Assembly: GCF_013185915.1 (NCBI RefSeq)
Contig: NZ_JAAZUH010000001.1
Span: 620,001-684,000, forward strand
Direction: 5' to 3'
Origin: Stenotrophomonas bentonitica
Lineage (GTDB): Bacteria; Pseudomonadota; Gammaproteobacteria; Xanthomonadales; Xanthomonadaceae
Length of the DNA stretch: 64,000 nucleotides
Under the pieces are notes generated by a model. It did not search any database. It saw only the letters and a program-made list of their open reading frames with translations, and was not told the origin of the DNA. Numbering within the stretch: position 1 is the stretch's first letter; each line of letters opens with the position of its first letter. A program made the translations under genes and the position numbers. Shown one piece after another: positions 1-10,496 of this stretch.

Positions 1-25
1 GGGCGCATCCGGAAAACTGAAAGAT

Positions 26-2284
26 TCAGCCCGGGCCGCCTTCGTTACTCTCGATATCCAGATCGCCGTCGCCCATGTCCAGCGGATCCGGACCGCCGTG
101 CACCGGCGCTTCCACCTGCACGTTGTTCTTGCCCAGGGCCTTGGCCCGGTAACACTGCGCGTCAGCTGCAGCCACTGCCGCATCCACGCTCATGCCGCCG
201 CTGATCGCGGCGATGCCGATGCTGGTGCCCACCACCAGCCGGTCCACGCTCCACGGCACGCTCAGGTTGCGCACCGATTCGAGCAGGTCGCTGGCGATCC
301 GTCGTGCGCGCCGCAGCGAGCAGCCAGCCAGGATCACCGCGAATTCGTCGCCACCCAACCGCGCCACCACGTCGGAGTCGCGCACGCCGTTGCGCAGCAC
401 GTTGGCCACCGCCCACAGCATCGCGTCGCCGGCCAGGTGGCCATGGGTGTCGTTGATCGGTTTGAAGTTGTCCAGGTCGATGAACATCAGCGAGGCCGAC
501 TGCCCGGTACGGGCAACCCGCGTGATCGCCTCCTGCAGGTGCGCCTCGAAACCGCGCCGGTTGCTCAGTTCGGTCAGCGGGTCCACCTCGGCCAGGTGCC
601 GCGCTTCGCGCTGGCGGGCGCGCTGCTGGGTCACATCGCGGATCACCCACACCGCGCCACTGACCTGTCCAGTGCTGTCCTGCAGCCATGCGCGGGTCAC
701 GTCGACGGGCAGCAGGCGCGCGCCGACCGAAAGCAGCATGTCCGAGTGCAGGTCCACCGCATTGCTGTCCGGGTCCATCAACACCGCCAGGTCCAGCGGC
801 GAACGCGGCGCGTACTCGGTGGTCAGCTCCATCACGTCCTGGACCTGGCTGCCGGTCAGCGGCTGGGCGCCCTCGCCGGCCAGCGCGCGGGTGGCGGCGG
901 CATTGGCGTACTGGATCTGCCCGTGCAGGTCCAGGGTCAGCACCATGTCGGCCACCGCATCGAGCGTGACCCGGGTGCGCTGTTCGGAGTCGCGCAGCTG
1001 CTGGCCGCTGAGCCGTTGCGCGCTCACGTCCTGGATCTGCGAAACGAAATGCAGCGGCTCGCCGTGCGGCGCACGCACCAGCGACACCGACAGGCGCCCC
1101 CAGACCACGTTGCCACCCTTGCCCAGGTAGCGCTTTTCCATGTGGTAATGGTCGCGCCGACCGGCCAGCAGGTCGGCGACCAGCGACAAATCCGCATGCA
1201 GGTCGTCGGGATGGGTCAGGGTCTGGAAGTCGATGTCGAGCAGCTCGGCGCGGGTGTAACCCAGAATCCCGCACAGCGCATCGTTCACATCCAGCCAGCG
1301 GCCTTCCAGCGACACCAGCGCCATGCCCAGCGCGGCGGAGTTGAATGCACCGGCGAATTTTTCCGCGGCCACGAAGGCCTGCTCGCGCACTTCCAGCAGC
1401 GGCGTGATGTCCACCGCCATGCCGACAAAGCCGAGCCGCTGGCCGTTGCCCGAATCCAGCGGGCTGATCGACAGCTGCACCTGGCGATGCTCGCCGTCCT
1501 TGCGCACGAAGGTCCACTGGTGCGACCACGTGCCATGCGCGGCGTGCGCGGTCAGCGCCTCGAACACGGTCGGCGCGCGGCCGTCGGCATCGGTCAGCGG
1601 GCGCAGGAAGTCCTGCATTTCCATCACGTCATGGAACAGGCCCGGGTTGACCCGGCCGATCACCTCATCGGGGTGATAGCCCAACAGCTTCTGCGCGCCG
1701 GTGTTGAAGAGGTTCACCACGCCGTCGGGGTCGGTGGCGATCACCGCCACGTCGTCCGAGGCATCGACCAGCGCCTGCAGGCGCTGGCGCATGTCGGCGG
1801 CGTCTTCGCGGGCGTTCTGCAGGTCGCTGACATCCGCGTGCGCACCGGCCATCCGCAGCGGCCGACCCTCCCCATCCCATTCGTAGACGCGGCCGCGGTC
1901 CTGCACCCAGATCCAGCGGCCCTGCTTGTGGCGCATCCGGCACAGGCTGTCGTAGTGCGGCGAGCGCCCTTCCAGGTGCTCGCGCAGCAACGCGTCCGAG
2001 CGCGCAAGGTCGTCGGGGTGGACCAGGCGGAAGAAGGTCTCCGGGGTGATCGGCGCCAGTTCCTCGCGGGTGTAACCCACGATCTGCGCCCAGCGCTCGT
2101 TGACCCACATCTGGCCGGTCTGGCAGTTCCACTCCCAGGTGCCCATCGCGGTGCCGTCGATGATCATTTCCAGGCGGCGGTGCTGCTCGGTCATCTCACG
2201 CAACGCACGCGCCAGCGCGGCGCTGCCATCGCTGGCTGCATCGCCCTGGACCGGACCGCCCTGCTCCGCCTGGTGATCTGTCAT
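26..2284 (-). CDS. Multi-PAS diguanylate cyclase (GGDEF)
   Basis: A 752-residue sensor enzyme predicted to make cyclic di-GMP from GTP. Four PAS-type sensory modules are visible in series (roughly residues 30-150, 160-290, 300-415 and 425-550), followed by a GGDEF domain to about residue 730. The catalytic signature reads RLGGDEFAVIL and the inhibitory I-site RDSD lies five residues before it, so it should be active and product-inhibited. No membrane segment is seen, so a cytoplasmic protein is likely. I chose the ATG that begins MTDHQAEQ; the frame stays open upstream but there it runs into tex in another frame and becomes low-complexity. It lies 56 bases downstream of tex on the same strand. 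The ligands of the PAS modules cannot be read from the sequence. Confidence 0.93.
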   Translation of the reverse strand: MTDHQAEQGGPVQGDAASDGSAALARALREMTEQHRRLEMIIDGTAMGTWEWNCQTGQMWVNERWAQIVGYTREELAPITPETFFRLVHPDDLARSDALLREHLEGRSPHYDSLCRMRHKQGRWIWVQDRGRVYEWDGEGRPLRMAGAHADVSDLQNAREDAADMRQRLQALVDASDDVAVIATDPDGVVNLFNTGAQKLLGYHPDEVIGRVNPGLFHDVMEMQDFLRPLTDADGRAPTVFEALTAHAAHGTWSHQWTFVRKDGEHRQVQLSISPLDSGNGQRLGFVGMAVDITPLLEVREQAFVAAEKFAGAFNSAALGMALVSLEGRWLDVNDALCGILGYTRAELLDIDFQTLTHPDDLHADLSLVADLLAGRRDHYHMEKRYLGKGGNVVWGRLSVSLVRAPHGEPLHFVSQIQDVSAQRLSGQQLRDSEQRTRVTLDAVADMVLTLDLHGQIQYANAAATRALAGEGAQPLTGSQVQDVMELTTEYAPRSPLDLAVLMDPDSNAVDLHSDMLLSVGARLLPVDVTRAWLQDSTGQVSGAVWVIRDVTQQRARQREARHLAEVDPLTELSNRRGFEAHLQEAITRVARTGQSASLMFIDLDNFKPINDTHGHLAGDAMLWAVANVLRNGVRDSDVVARLGGDEFAVILAGCSLRRARRIASDLLESVRNLSVPWSVDRLVVGTSIGIAAISGGMSVDAAVAAADAQCYRAKALGKNNVQVEAPVHGGPDPLDMGDGDLDIESNEGGPG

Positions 2285-2340
2285 CTCGTCTCCCGCCGCC
2301 GGTACAGCGTACCGGTATTCAGCGGGAAACGGGGAGGGTC

Positions 2341-4710
<2,370 letters not shown>

Positions 4711-4796
4711 TGCGTCCGGCCGAAGCCACTATGCGGAAAACACCGATTGTGGCAACGCAGGGCGGCGGGGGAAACCCGTTGACATTGCCAGACCCG

Positions 4797-4820
4797 GTAG
4801 GTACCGACCGGGGGTCGGCA
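4797..4820 (+). repeat. GTAG palindromic repeat (SMAG-like REP)
   Basis: A GTAG tetranucleotide is followed by the palindrome CCGACC-ggg-GGTCGG. This is the layout of Stenotrophomonas GTAG (SMAG) repeats. The stem differs from the SMAG subgroup found elsewhere in the window. It sits between the tex start and the next gene's stop. Confidence 0.6.
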
Positions 4821-4823
4821 TGC

Positions 4824-5039
4824 TCAGCGGTAGTGGCGGGCCGCGCGCAGCTTGGCGGCGTCGTCGTTGAGCGACTCCAGCGCCATCACCCGGACCCTGC
4901 CCAGGCCCTGCAGCTCCATGAAGCGCTCGGTGTAGATTTCGGGGCCGATGTCAGTATCGGCCTGGGACTTGGTGAATCCGTGGGGCACCAGGCCCTTGTC
5001 GCCATCCTTGCTACCACCGACATAAAGAACGATTGCCAT
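4824..5039 (-). CDS. Hypothetical 71-residue protein
   Basis: A small acidic/basic mixed protein beginning MAIVLYVGGSKDGDKG and ending LRAARHYR. The start was chosen because GGAGG lies seven bases upstream of this ATG; a longer in-frame start exists (to 5099) but lacks such a site. The sequence reads as a small soluble globular protein with no signal peptide or membrane segment, and I do not recognise its family. It stands alone between tex and a putative metal-binding protein gene. Confidence 0.7.
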   Translation of the reverse strand: MAIVLYVGGSKDGDKGLVPHGFTKSQADTDIGPEIYTERFMELQGLGRVRVMALESLNDDAAKLRAARHYR

Positions 5040-5120
5040 GTGATGTGTTCCTCCAGAAACGTCATGCATGTCCAACAGGTCACAGCTTAGCGTGGCCAAC
5101 CTGACTGGTGCGTCAGGAGG

Positions 5121-5606
5121 CTAATGACCTTTGCTTTCATGCAGATGACGCCGCGTGGGCCACCAGCCATGGCCGTTCAGCGCGTACAGGTCGGCCGCGC
5201 GTTCGAACGGATTGCGTGCGCTGACCCCGCCGCACAGCAGGTACATCGGCAGGTAGAACGGGCCCAGCACCAGGTACTGGAAGACGTGGGCGCGTTCATG
5301 GTCGTGCAGGGAGATCACTGGCTCGGTGCACTGCCCGGCCTGGTGCGCGTAGGTGCGGCACGGCACGTCCAGGCGTGGGCCGGTGTGCAGGATCACGTTG
5401 CCCAGGGTTATCGCCCCGCCCGGTCCCCAGGGATAGTCGCGGAACACCAACGCGCAGTCGCGCCGGCTCCAGTACGGTCGGGCGCCGGCCGGCATGCCGG
5501 CGAGGCCGCCGACGATGCCGATCAGGGTGTTGGGCACGGTCCAGACCGCGCCCAGTGCCTGCAGCACGCGCAGCGTGGTTGGAGTCAGGTGCGTTCGGCC
5601 AGCCAT
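5121..5606 (-). CDS. Small HExxH-motif protein, putative metalloprotease-like
   Basis: A 161-residue protein with a hydrophobic N-terminal half (GIVGGLAGMPAGARP) and the string HDHERAHVFQY near residue 103. HERAH fits the zinc-binding HExxH consensus. A further hydrophobic stretch, VLGPFYLPMYLLCGG, follows. In zincins this would place the metal site next to a membrane-proximal segment, and the downstream FERAADLYA could supply the third ligand (Glu). The gene is 3' of phaC, with its start inside the last codons of phaC (22-base overlap), which suggests co-transcription. Catalytic activity is inference from the motif only. Confidence 0.75.
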   Translation of the reverse strand: MAGRTHLTPTTLRVLQALGAVWTVPNTLIGIVGGLAGMPAGARPYWSRRDCALVFRDYPWGPGGAITLGNVILHTGPRLDVPCRTYAHQAGQCTEPVISLHDHERAHVFQYLVLGPFYLPMYLLCGGVSARNPFERAADLYALNGHGWWPTRRHLHESKGH

Positions 5607-6652
5607 GCCGAAATGGTACCCGGCACTTCGCGCTGGGCGCGGCCGGAGACATAGATGCCGATGTGGCCGCCGCGGAAGCTGCTCTCGGTGTAGTCGTCGC
5701 TGCCGATCCGGCCTTTCATCGCACGTGACGCGTCTGGCGGCACCAGGTGGTCCTGCTCGGCGTAGATGTTCAGCACCGGCAGCCTGACCTGGCGCAGGTC
5801 CACATGCTCTTCGCCGATCCGCACGCCGTCGTGCATCAGGCCGTTGCCCTGGTAGAACTGCTTGATGAAGTCACGGAACGCTTCACCGGCCAGGTCGGGC
5901 GAGTCGAAGATCCATTTCTCCATGCGCAGGAAATCCTGCAGCGCGGCCTTGTCGTCGAGGATGTCGAGCAGGCCCACGTACTTCTGGATGTTGAGCCGGA
6001 ACGGCTTGAGCATCAGGTAACTGGCGTTCATCAGGTCGGCCGGGATGTTGCCCAGCGTGTCCACCAGCAGGTCTACGTCCACCTGCCGCGCCCAGTGGGA
6101 GAGCATGTTGTCCGGGGTCTGGAAGTCGACCGGGGTGACCATGGTGATCAGGTTGGCCAGTTTGGGCTGGCGCAGCGCGGCGTAGCACAGCGCAAACACC
6201 CCGCCCTGGCAGACGCCGAGCATGTTGATCGGCGCGCCGTCGTTGGCCGCAACCAGATGGTCCACCGCGCCGTCGACGAACCGCAGCAGGTAGTCTTCCA
6301 AGGTCTGGTAACGCTCGGAGCGGTCCGGGTAGCCCCAGTCCAGCACGTACACGTCGTGGCCCAGTGCCAGCAGGCGCTGCACCAGCGAGCGGTCGGCCTG
6401 CAGGTCGACCATGTACGGGCGGTTGACCAGCGCGTAGACGATCAGCAGCGGCGTGCGCTGCACCGGTGTTTCTTCGCCGACGAAACGGTACAGGGTGACC
6501 TTGCCGTCGCGCCAGACTTCCTCGCGCGCGGTGGCGCCGTAGTCCACGTCTTCGACCGACGGCAGCAGCTTCAGCCCGTCCATCAGCTTGCGCTGCATGG
6601 ACAGGGTTTCCTGCATCAGGTCTTCGGCGTTGAAGCCCAGCGGTCCCTTCAT
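5585..6652 (-). CDS. phaC: Class III poly(3-hydroxyalkanoate) synthase subunit PhaC
   Basis: A 355-residue alpha/beta-hydrolase-fold synthase that polymerises hydroxyacyl-CoA into PHA. The lipase-like box GVCQGG supplies the catalytic Cys; the Asp of YAEQDHLVPP and the His of GGHIGIYVSG complete the triad. The short length (about 355 rather than 560-600 residues) and the preceding phaE identify class III. The start ATG overlaps the phaE stop as ATGA, so the two subunits are translationally coupled. A longer in-frame reading to 6982 was rejected because it lies wholly within phaE. Confidence 0.95.
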   Translation of the reverse strand: MKGPLGFNAEDLMQETLSMQRKLMDGLKLLPSVEDVDYGATAREEVWRDGKVTLYRFVGEETPVQRTPLLIVYALVNRPYMVDLQADRSLVQRLLALGHDVYVLDWGYPDRSERYQTLEDYLLRFVDGAVDHLVAANDGAPINMLGVCQGGVFALCYAALRQPKLANLITMVTPVDFQTPDNMLSHWARQVDVDLLVDTLGNIPADLMNASYLMLKPFRLNIQKYVGLLDILDDKAALQDFLRMEKWIFDSPDLAGEAFRDFIKQFYQGNGLMHDGVRIGEEHVDLRQVRLPVLNIYAEQDHLVPPDASRAMKGRIGSDDYTESSFRGGHIGIYVSGRAQREVPGTISAWLAERT

Positions 6653-7635
6653 GGCGCGGCCTTGCGGGCGCGCGGCTTGGTGGCCTTGGCCGCTTTTGGC
6701 TTGGCAGCCTTGGTGGCCTTCTTCGGCTTTGCCTTGGCGGTCGGCTCGGGGCCGGCCTTCGCCGCCATGCGCCTCACCAGCCGCTCCAGTTCGGTGATGC
6801 GCCGGTGCGCGGCATCCATTTCGGTGCGGGTCGGCAGGCCGAACGCTTCGCACAGACGCTCTACTTCCTGCTGCGCGGCGCTGCGCAGGCGCATCTGGGC
6901 ATTGCCCAGCGACGCGTACACCTTCTGGAACGGTTCGGACATCGCGACCTTGGCGTAGGCATCTTCGGCCGCCTCGATCCACAGGTCGAACATGGCGCGC
7001 GCACTGGTCAGCTGGTTGCCCGGCTGCTCGTGCTCGGCCAGCCGCTGCTCGAACAGGGCGAACGCGTCGTCCAGCGCCTTTTTGATCTGGTCCACGTAGT
7101 CGCTGGCGTGGCCCTGGAATTCCTGCTGGGCGCGCAGCAATGCCTGCCAGCGCGCCTGGTGCTCACGGCCGGGGCCGAACGCCGGGCTCTGCAGCCACGG
7201 ACCGAGGTCCTGCTGCAGGCGTTCCAGCAGGGCCAGCAGGTCGGGGCCGCCGGGCTGGGTATGCCCGCGTGCGCCCTGCAGCATCCACTTCAACAGGCCG
7301 TCGCCCTGCCCTTCCACCGCGTTGCGCCAGGCCTGGGCGATGTCGGCACTGCTGGCGTCCTGGCCGGCGAACTGCGCGGCCACCTGCTGCATGGTCCCGT
7401 ACCAGCCACCGGCCTGCTCGCGGAACCGGTGCACGGCGTCTTCGGACTGGCGGTTGCCCGGGCTGGACATCAACTGCGCCCAGCCATCGATGGCCTGCTG
7501 CCAGCCGCCCGGCGCGGCAGGCCCGCCCGCACCGGGGGCGGCCGCATGGCGCAGCGCATCGCCCCAGGCGCTGAAGTACTGGCGCGCCAGTGCCTCGAAG
7601 TCGCCCGCGTCGTGTCCGCTGCCGGCCGTGCTCAT
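6649..7635 (-). CDS. phaE: Class III PHA synthase subunit PhaE
   Basis: A 328-residue partner subunit of PhaC, recognised by its position and by the PhaE-type motif YASLGNAQMRLRSAAQQEVERLCEAFG split over about residues 235-270 (AMFDLWIEAAEDAYAKVAMS precedes it). The last 35 residues are an Ala/Lys/Pro-rich tail (AKPKKATKAAKPKAAKATKP), resembling histone-like or phasin tails that bind DNA or the granule surface. The start ATG overlaps the pssA stop by four bases (ATGA), and its own stop overlaps phaC in the same way, so pssA-phaE-phaC form one coupled operon. Confidence 0.93.
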   Translation of the reverse strand: MSTAGSGHDAGDFEALARQYFSAWGDALRHAAAPGAGGPAAPGGWQQAIDGWAQLMSSPGNRQSEDAVHRFREQAGGWYGTMQQVAAQFAGQDASSADIAQAWRNAVEGQGDGLLKWMLQGARGHTQPGGPDLLALLERLQQDLGPWLQSPAFGPGREHQARWQALLRAQQEFQGHASDYVDQIKKALDDAFALFEQRLAEHEQPGNQLTSARAMFDLWIEAAEDAYAKVAMSEPFQKVYASLGNAQMRLRSAAQQEVERLCEAFGLPTRTEMDAAHRRITELERLVRRMAAKAGPEPTAKAKPKKATKAAKPKAAKATKPRARKAAP

Positions 7636-8246
7636 GGCTTGGGAATGCGCAGGGTCTTGCTGATCATCAGCGAACCCGAGAGGGCGAACAGCAGCACCAG
7701 CGGGTGCAGCTGCCACGGACCCAGCTGCCAGCGACCCAGCCACAGGTCGTGGCCGATCGCGCCCATGCTGGCGGCGATGGCCAGCACCACCACCAGCGCC
7801 AGGCTGGTCGGAATCGGCGTGCCTTCGAAGTACGGCACCTTGTCGCCCTCGCCGGCCAGCGCCTCGGCGGTGACGTTGTAGCGGGCCAGGCGGCTCACTC
7901 CGCAGCACACGAAGTAGCTCAGCACCAGCCAGTCCCAGCCGCCCTGCATGCCGCAGGCATAGGCCAGCGCGGCCGGGGCCACGCCGAAGGAGATCACGTC
8001 GGAAAGCGAGTCCAGTTCGCGGCCCAGGGTCGAGCTGGACTTCCGCCAGCGCGCGATGCGCCCGTCCAGCGCGTCGAAGATGAAGGCCAGCGGGATCAGC
8101 GCCATGCCGAACAGCAGGTAGCTGCGCTCGCCGTCCTGCAGGAAGCGCATCGCCGCAAACACGGCGCCGGTGCCGCAGAACGCATTGGCCAGGGTGAACC
8201 AGTCGGCCAGCTGGAACTCGCGCAGCATCGAGAAGTGACGTTTCAT
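7632..8246 (-). CDS. pssA: CDP-diacylglycerol-serine O-phosphatidyltransferase
   Basis: A 204-residue integral membrane CDP-alcohol phosphatidyltransferase that should make phosphatidylserine, precursor of phosphatidylethanolamine. The family signature is intact: DG-x2-AR-x8-G-x3-D-x3-D, beginning at DGRIARWRKSS and ending ELDSLSD (about residues 60-82). Six or so hydrophobic segments are evident. I chose the ATG of MKRHFSMLREF; the in-frame extension upstream is not hydrophobic and lacks family features. Sharing an operon with PHA synthase is notable, since both act at membrane or granule surfaces. Confidence 0.93.
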   Translation of the reverse strand: MKRHFSMLREFQLADWFTLANAFCGTGAVFAAMRFLQDGERSYLLFGMALIPLAFIFDALDGRIARWRKSSSTLGRELDSLSDVISFGVAPAALAYACGMQGGWDWLVLSYFVCCGVSRLARYNVTAEALAGEGDKVPYFEGTPIPTSLALVVVLAIAASMGAIGHDLWLGRWQLGPWQLHPLVLLFALSGSLMISKTLRIPKP

Positions 8247-8410
8247 GGAAGCTCGGGTGGCGGCAATACGGAAAGAGTACCGCGAGCAGGCCAAACCGCG
8301 ACAGCCTTCACGGACAGGCGCACCTTCGCATGGCACTCACGCGGCGCTGACCAGCGGTGAATTTTTCGCCACCCATCTTGACAGCCATGGGCGCTGGTCG
8401 ATGCCGGGTC

Positions 8411-8456
8411 TTATCCACAAACTTACGCACCGGTCATCCACACCCCCTGTGGATAA
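8411..8456. promoter_or_regulatory. Cluster of three DnaA-box-like sites
   Basis: TTATCCACA at 8411-8419 and its reverse complement TGTGGATAA at 8448-8456 are perfect consensus DnaA boxes; TCATCCACA at 8434-8442 differs at one position. Three within 46 bases, in the intergenic space between the start of pssA and the 3' end of the Nudix gene, is unlikely by chance in GC-rich DNA. They could place the pssA-pha operon under DnaA control or titrate DnaA. Function is inference. Confidence 0.65.
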
Positions 8457-8468
8457 CACGGGACTTCC

Positions 8469-8957
8469 CTACAGACGGGTATATGACCAACCCTGCATGA
8501 CGCCATCGCGATAGGGCATGACACCGTGGAACGGGCGCGGGTCGGCGTCGAACACCATCGGCAGGAACTGGCGGTCGCCCTCCCACAGCGGCAGGGTCTC
8601 CAGCTTGTCCACGTCCACCCATTCCAGGGTGCCTTCCGGGTTGGAGGTCAGCGGCGTGCCGGTGAAGTCGTCGATGACGAACACGAAGCCGAACCAGTCC
8701 TCGCCGGCCTTGCCAAACCCCGGCCAGCTGAGCGTGCCACGCAGGCGCATGGTGCCGCATTCGATGCCGGCCTCCTCCAGGATCTCGCGGCGCATGCCGG
8801 CGGCCACGTCCTCGTCGCGCTCGACCTTGCCGCCCAGGCCGTTGTACTTGCCCAGGTGCTGGTCGCCAGGGCGGGCGTTGCGGTGGATCATCAGGGCCTG
8901 GCGGCCATCAGGGGACAGCACGTAGCCCAGGGTGGCCACGATCGGGGTATAGGGCAT
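8469..8957 (-). CDS. Nudix hydrolase (MutT/8-oxo-dGTPase-like)
   Basis: A 162-residue Nudix protein. The Nudix box GGKVERDEDVAAGMRREI followed by LEEAGI is complete (residues about 40-63), giving the Mg-binding REUxEE core. The WPGFGKAGEDWFGFVF stretch resembles the MTH1/8-oxo-dGTP diphosphatase subgroup, so sanitising oxidised nucleotides is the best guess, but Nudix substrate assignment from sequence is weak. It follows a DUF1249 gene by four bases on the same strand. Cytoplasmic. Confidence 0.88.
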   Translation of the reverse strand: MPYTPIVATLGYVLSPDGRQALMIHRNARPGDQHLGKYNGLGGKVERDEDVAAGMRREILEEAGIECGTMRLRGTLSWPGFGKAGEDWFGFVFVIDDFTGTPLTSNPEGTLEWVDVDKLETLPLWEGDRQFLPMVFDADPRPFHGVMPYRDGVMQGWSYTRL

Positions 8958-8961
8958 CAGG

Positions 8962-9474
8962 TCAACCGGCTATCTGGGCGCGACGGGTGTCGGAAGGTGC
9001 GGGGGCGGCGTCGCGGTCCCTGCGCAGGGTGGCCACGCCGTGGCCGCGCTCGGCCAGGTATTCCAGCCACTTGCCCAGGAAGGTGTTCATGCGCATGCGG
9101 TGGCTGATCAGCTCGGCCGGCGGCGGGTACATGCCCACCACGTCCTGCCAGCGGCGGCCCACATAGCAATGGGTTGTCTCGGCCTGGCGGGCGTCGCGGT
9201 ACAGGCGAACATAGGCCGAAGGGTCCGGCTGCCCGGTGACCGGGTCGGCGAAGTCGTAGGTCAGGCGCAGTTCCACGGTGTACCGGTGGCACTCGATCAC
9301 GTCCAGGCGCACGTCCAGCCCGTCGCCGACCGAGGACACATAGCTGCCCGGGGCCAGGTCGGCCGGCCCGAACAGCCGGACCAGATGTCGGTAGTTTTCG
9401 GCGTACAGCCCCATCAGCCAGCTCAGGCGGCTGAGGCGGGGAATACGTTCGATGCGGGGCGATGCCTGGGCCAT
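8962..9474 (-). CDS. DUF1249 family protein (YqiB-like)
   Basis: A 170-residue protein matching the DUF1249/YqiB family by the N-terminal LSWLMGLYAENYRHLVRLF and the central segment YTVELRLTYDF. The family is usually beside Nudix (ADP-ribose pyrophosphatase) and cpdA genes in gammaproteobacteria; here it directly precedes a Nudix gene. The molecular function is unknown. The start MAQASPRIERIP agrees with family length. Confidence 0.85.
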   Translation of the reverse strand: MAQASPRIERIPRLSRLSWLMGLYAENYRHLVRLFGPADLAPGSYVSSVGDGLDVRLDVIECHRYTVELRLTYDFADPVTGQPDPSAYVRLYRDARQAETTHCYVGRRWQDVVGMYPPPAELISHRMRMNTFLGKWLEYLAERGHGVATLRRDRDAAPAPSDTRRAQIAG

Positions 9475-9531
9475 GGTTCGATCCTACACGTTGATCCTTC
9501 AACGTGGGGGCGGAATGCCACCGGTCAACCG

Positions 9532-10353
9532 TCAATACAATTCGCGCTGCAACCCCAGCGTGGTCAATACCTTGCTGGAAATCTCCTCGATCGAGGTATG
9601 GGTGGTGCTCAGGGTGGGAATCCGCTCCATCCGGAACATGGTCTCGGCCGCGGCGACCTCGCGGCGGCAGGTTTCCAGGTTGGCGTAGCGCGAATTGGGG
9701 CGGCGCTCCTGGCGGATCTGCTGCAGCCGGTCCGGGTCGATGGTCAGCCCGAACAGCTTCTTGCGGTAGGGCCGCAGCCGGGCCGGCAGGCGGTCCTGCT
9801 CCAGGTCCTCGTCGGTCAGCGGGTAATTGGCCGCGCGCACCCCGTAATGCAGGGCCAGGTAGATGCAGGTCGGGGTCTTGCCGGCCCGCGATACCGCTAC
9901 CAGGATCACGTCGGCGTCGTCGTAGTTGATGGCGATGCCGTCGTCGTGGGTCAGCGCGAAGTTCATCGCGTTGATGCGGCGGTGGTAGGTCTCGAAGTCG
10001 ACCATGCCGTGCGCCTGGCCGACCCGGGAATGGCGGTTGACCGCCAGTTCGCGCTCCAGCGGCTCGATGAAGGGGGCGAACACGTCGAGCATCAGCCCGC
10101 CGCTTTCGGCCAGGATCATGCTCAGCCCGCTGTCCACGCAGGAACTGACCACGATCGGCCGGACCTGGTAGCGCTCCCCCGCCGCCTTGATCCGTTCACA
10201 GGCTTCCCGCGCTTTTTCGGGGTCGTCTATGAACGACATCCGATCGGTGATGAAGCTGAATCCGGAGAACTGGGTGAGCAGGCTATGCCCAATGGTTTCA
10301 GCGGTGATACCGGTTCCATCGGATACGTAGAAGACCGGACGGATCGTCGACAT
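9532..10353 (-). CDS. ppsR: Bifunctional regulator of PEP synthase (kinase/pyrophosphorylase)
   Basis: A 273-residue DUF299/PSRP protein that inactivates PEP synthase by ADP-dependent threonine phosphorylation and reactivates it by phosphate-dependent removal. The family core is seen as [19 protein letters not shown] (about residues 155-175) with the ATP-binding-like SRxxKTP motif, followed by AANYPL. It is divergently transcribed from ppsA with a 143-base shared upstream region, the usual arrangement for regulator and target. Confidence 0.95.
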   Translation of the reverse strand: MSTIRPVFYVSDGTGITAETIGHSLLTQFSGFSFITDRMSFIDDPEKAREACERIKAAGERYQVRPIVVSSCVDSGLSMILAESGGLMLDVFAPFIEPLERELAVNRHSRVGQAHGMVDFETYHRRINAMNFALTHDDGIAINYDDADVILVAVSRAGKTPTCIYLALHYGVRAANYPLTDEDLEQDRLPARLRPYRKKLFGLTIDPDRLQQIRQERRPNSRYANLETCRREVAAAETMFRMERIPTLSTTHTSIEEISSKVLTTLGLQRELY

Positions 10354-10496
10354 ACGGCTCTTAACCCCTCTGAAGCTGAAAAAGGCCGACGATACAAGCT
10401 TGTGCCGACGGCGGTCTGCCCGGCATCATATCGGCTTCTTCCTACGGACGTGGCCATTAAGCCCGCCTCGGGCGATGGCCAAACGGAGCATCGCGC

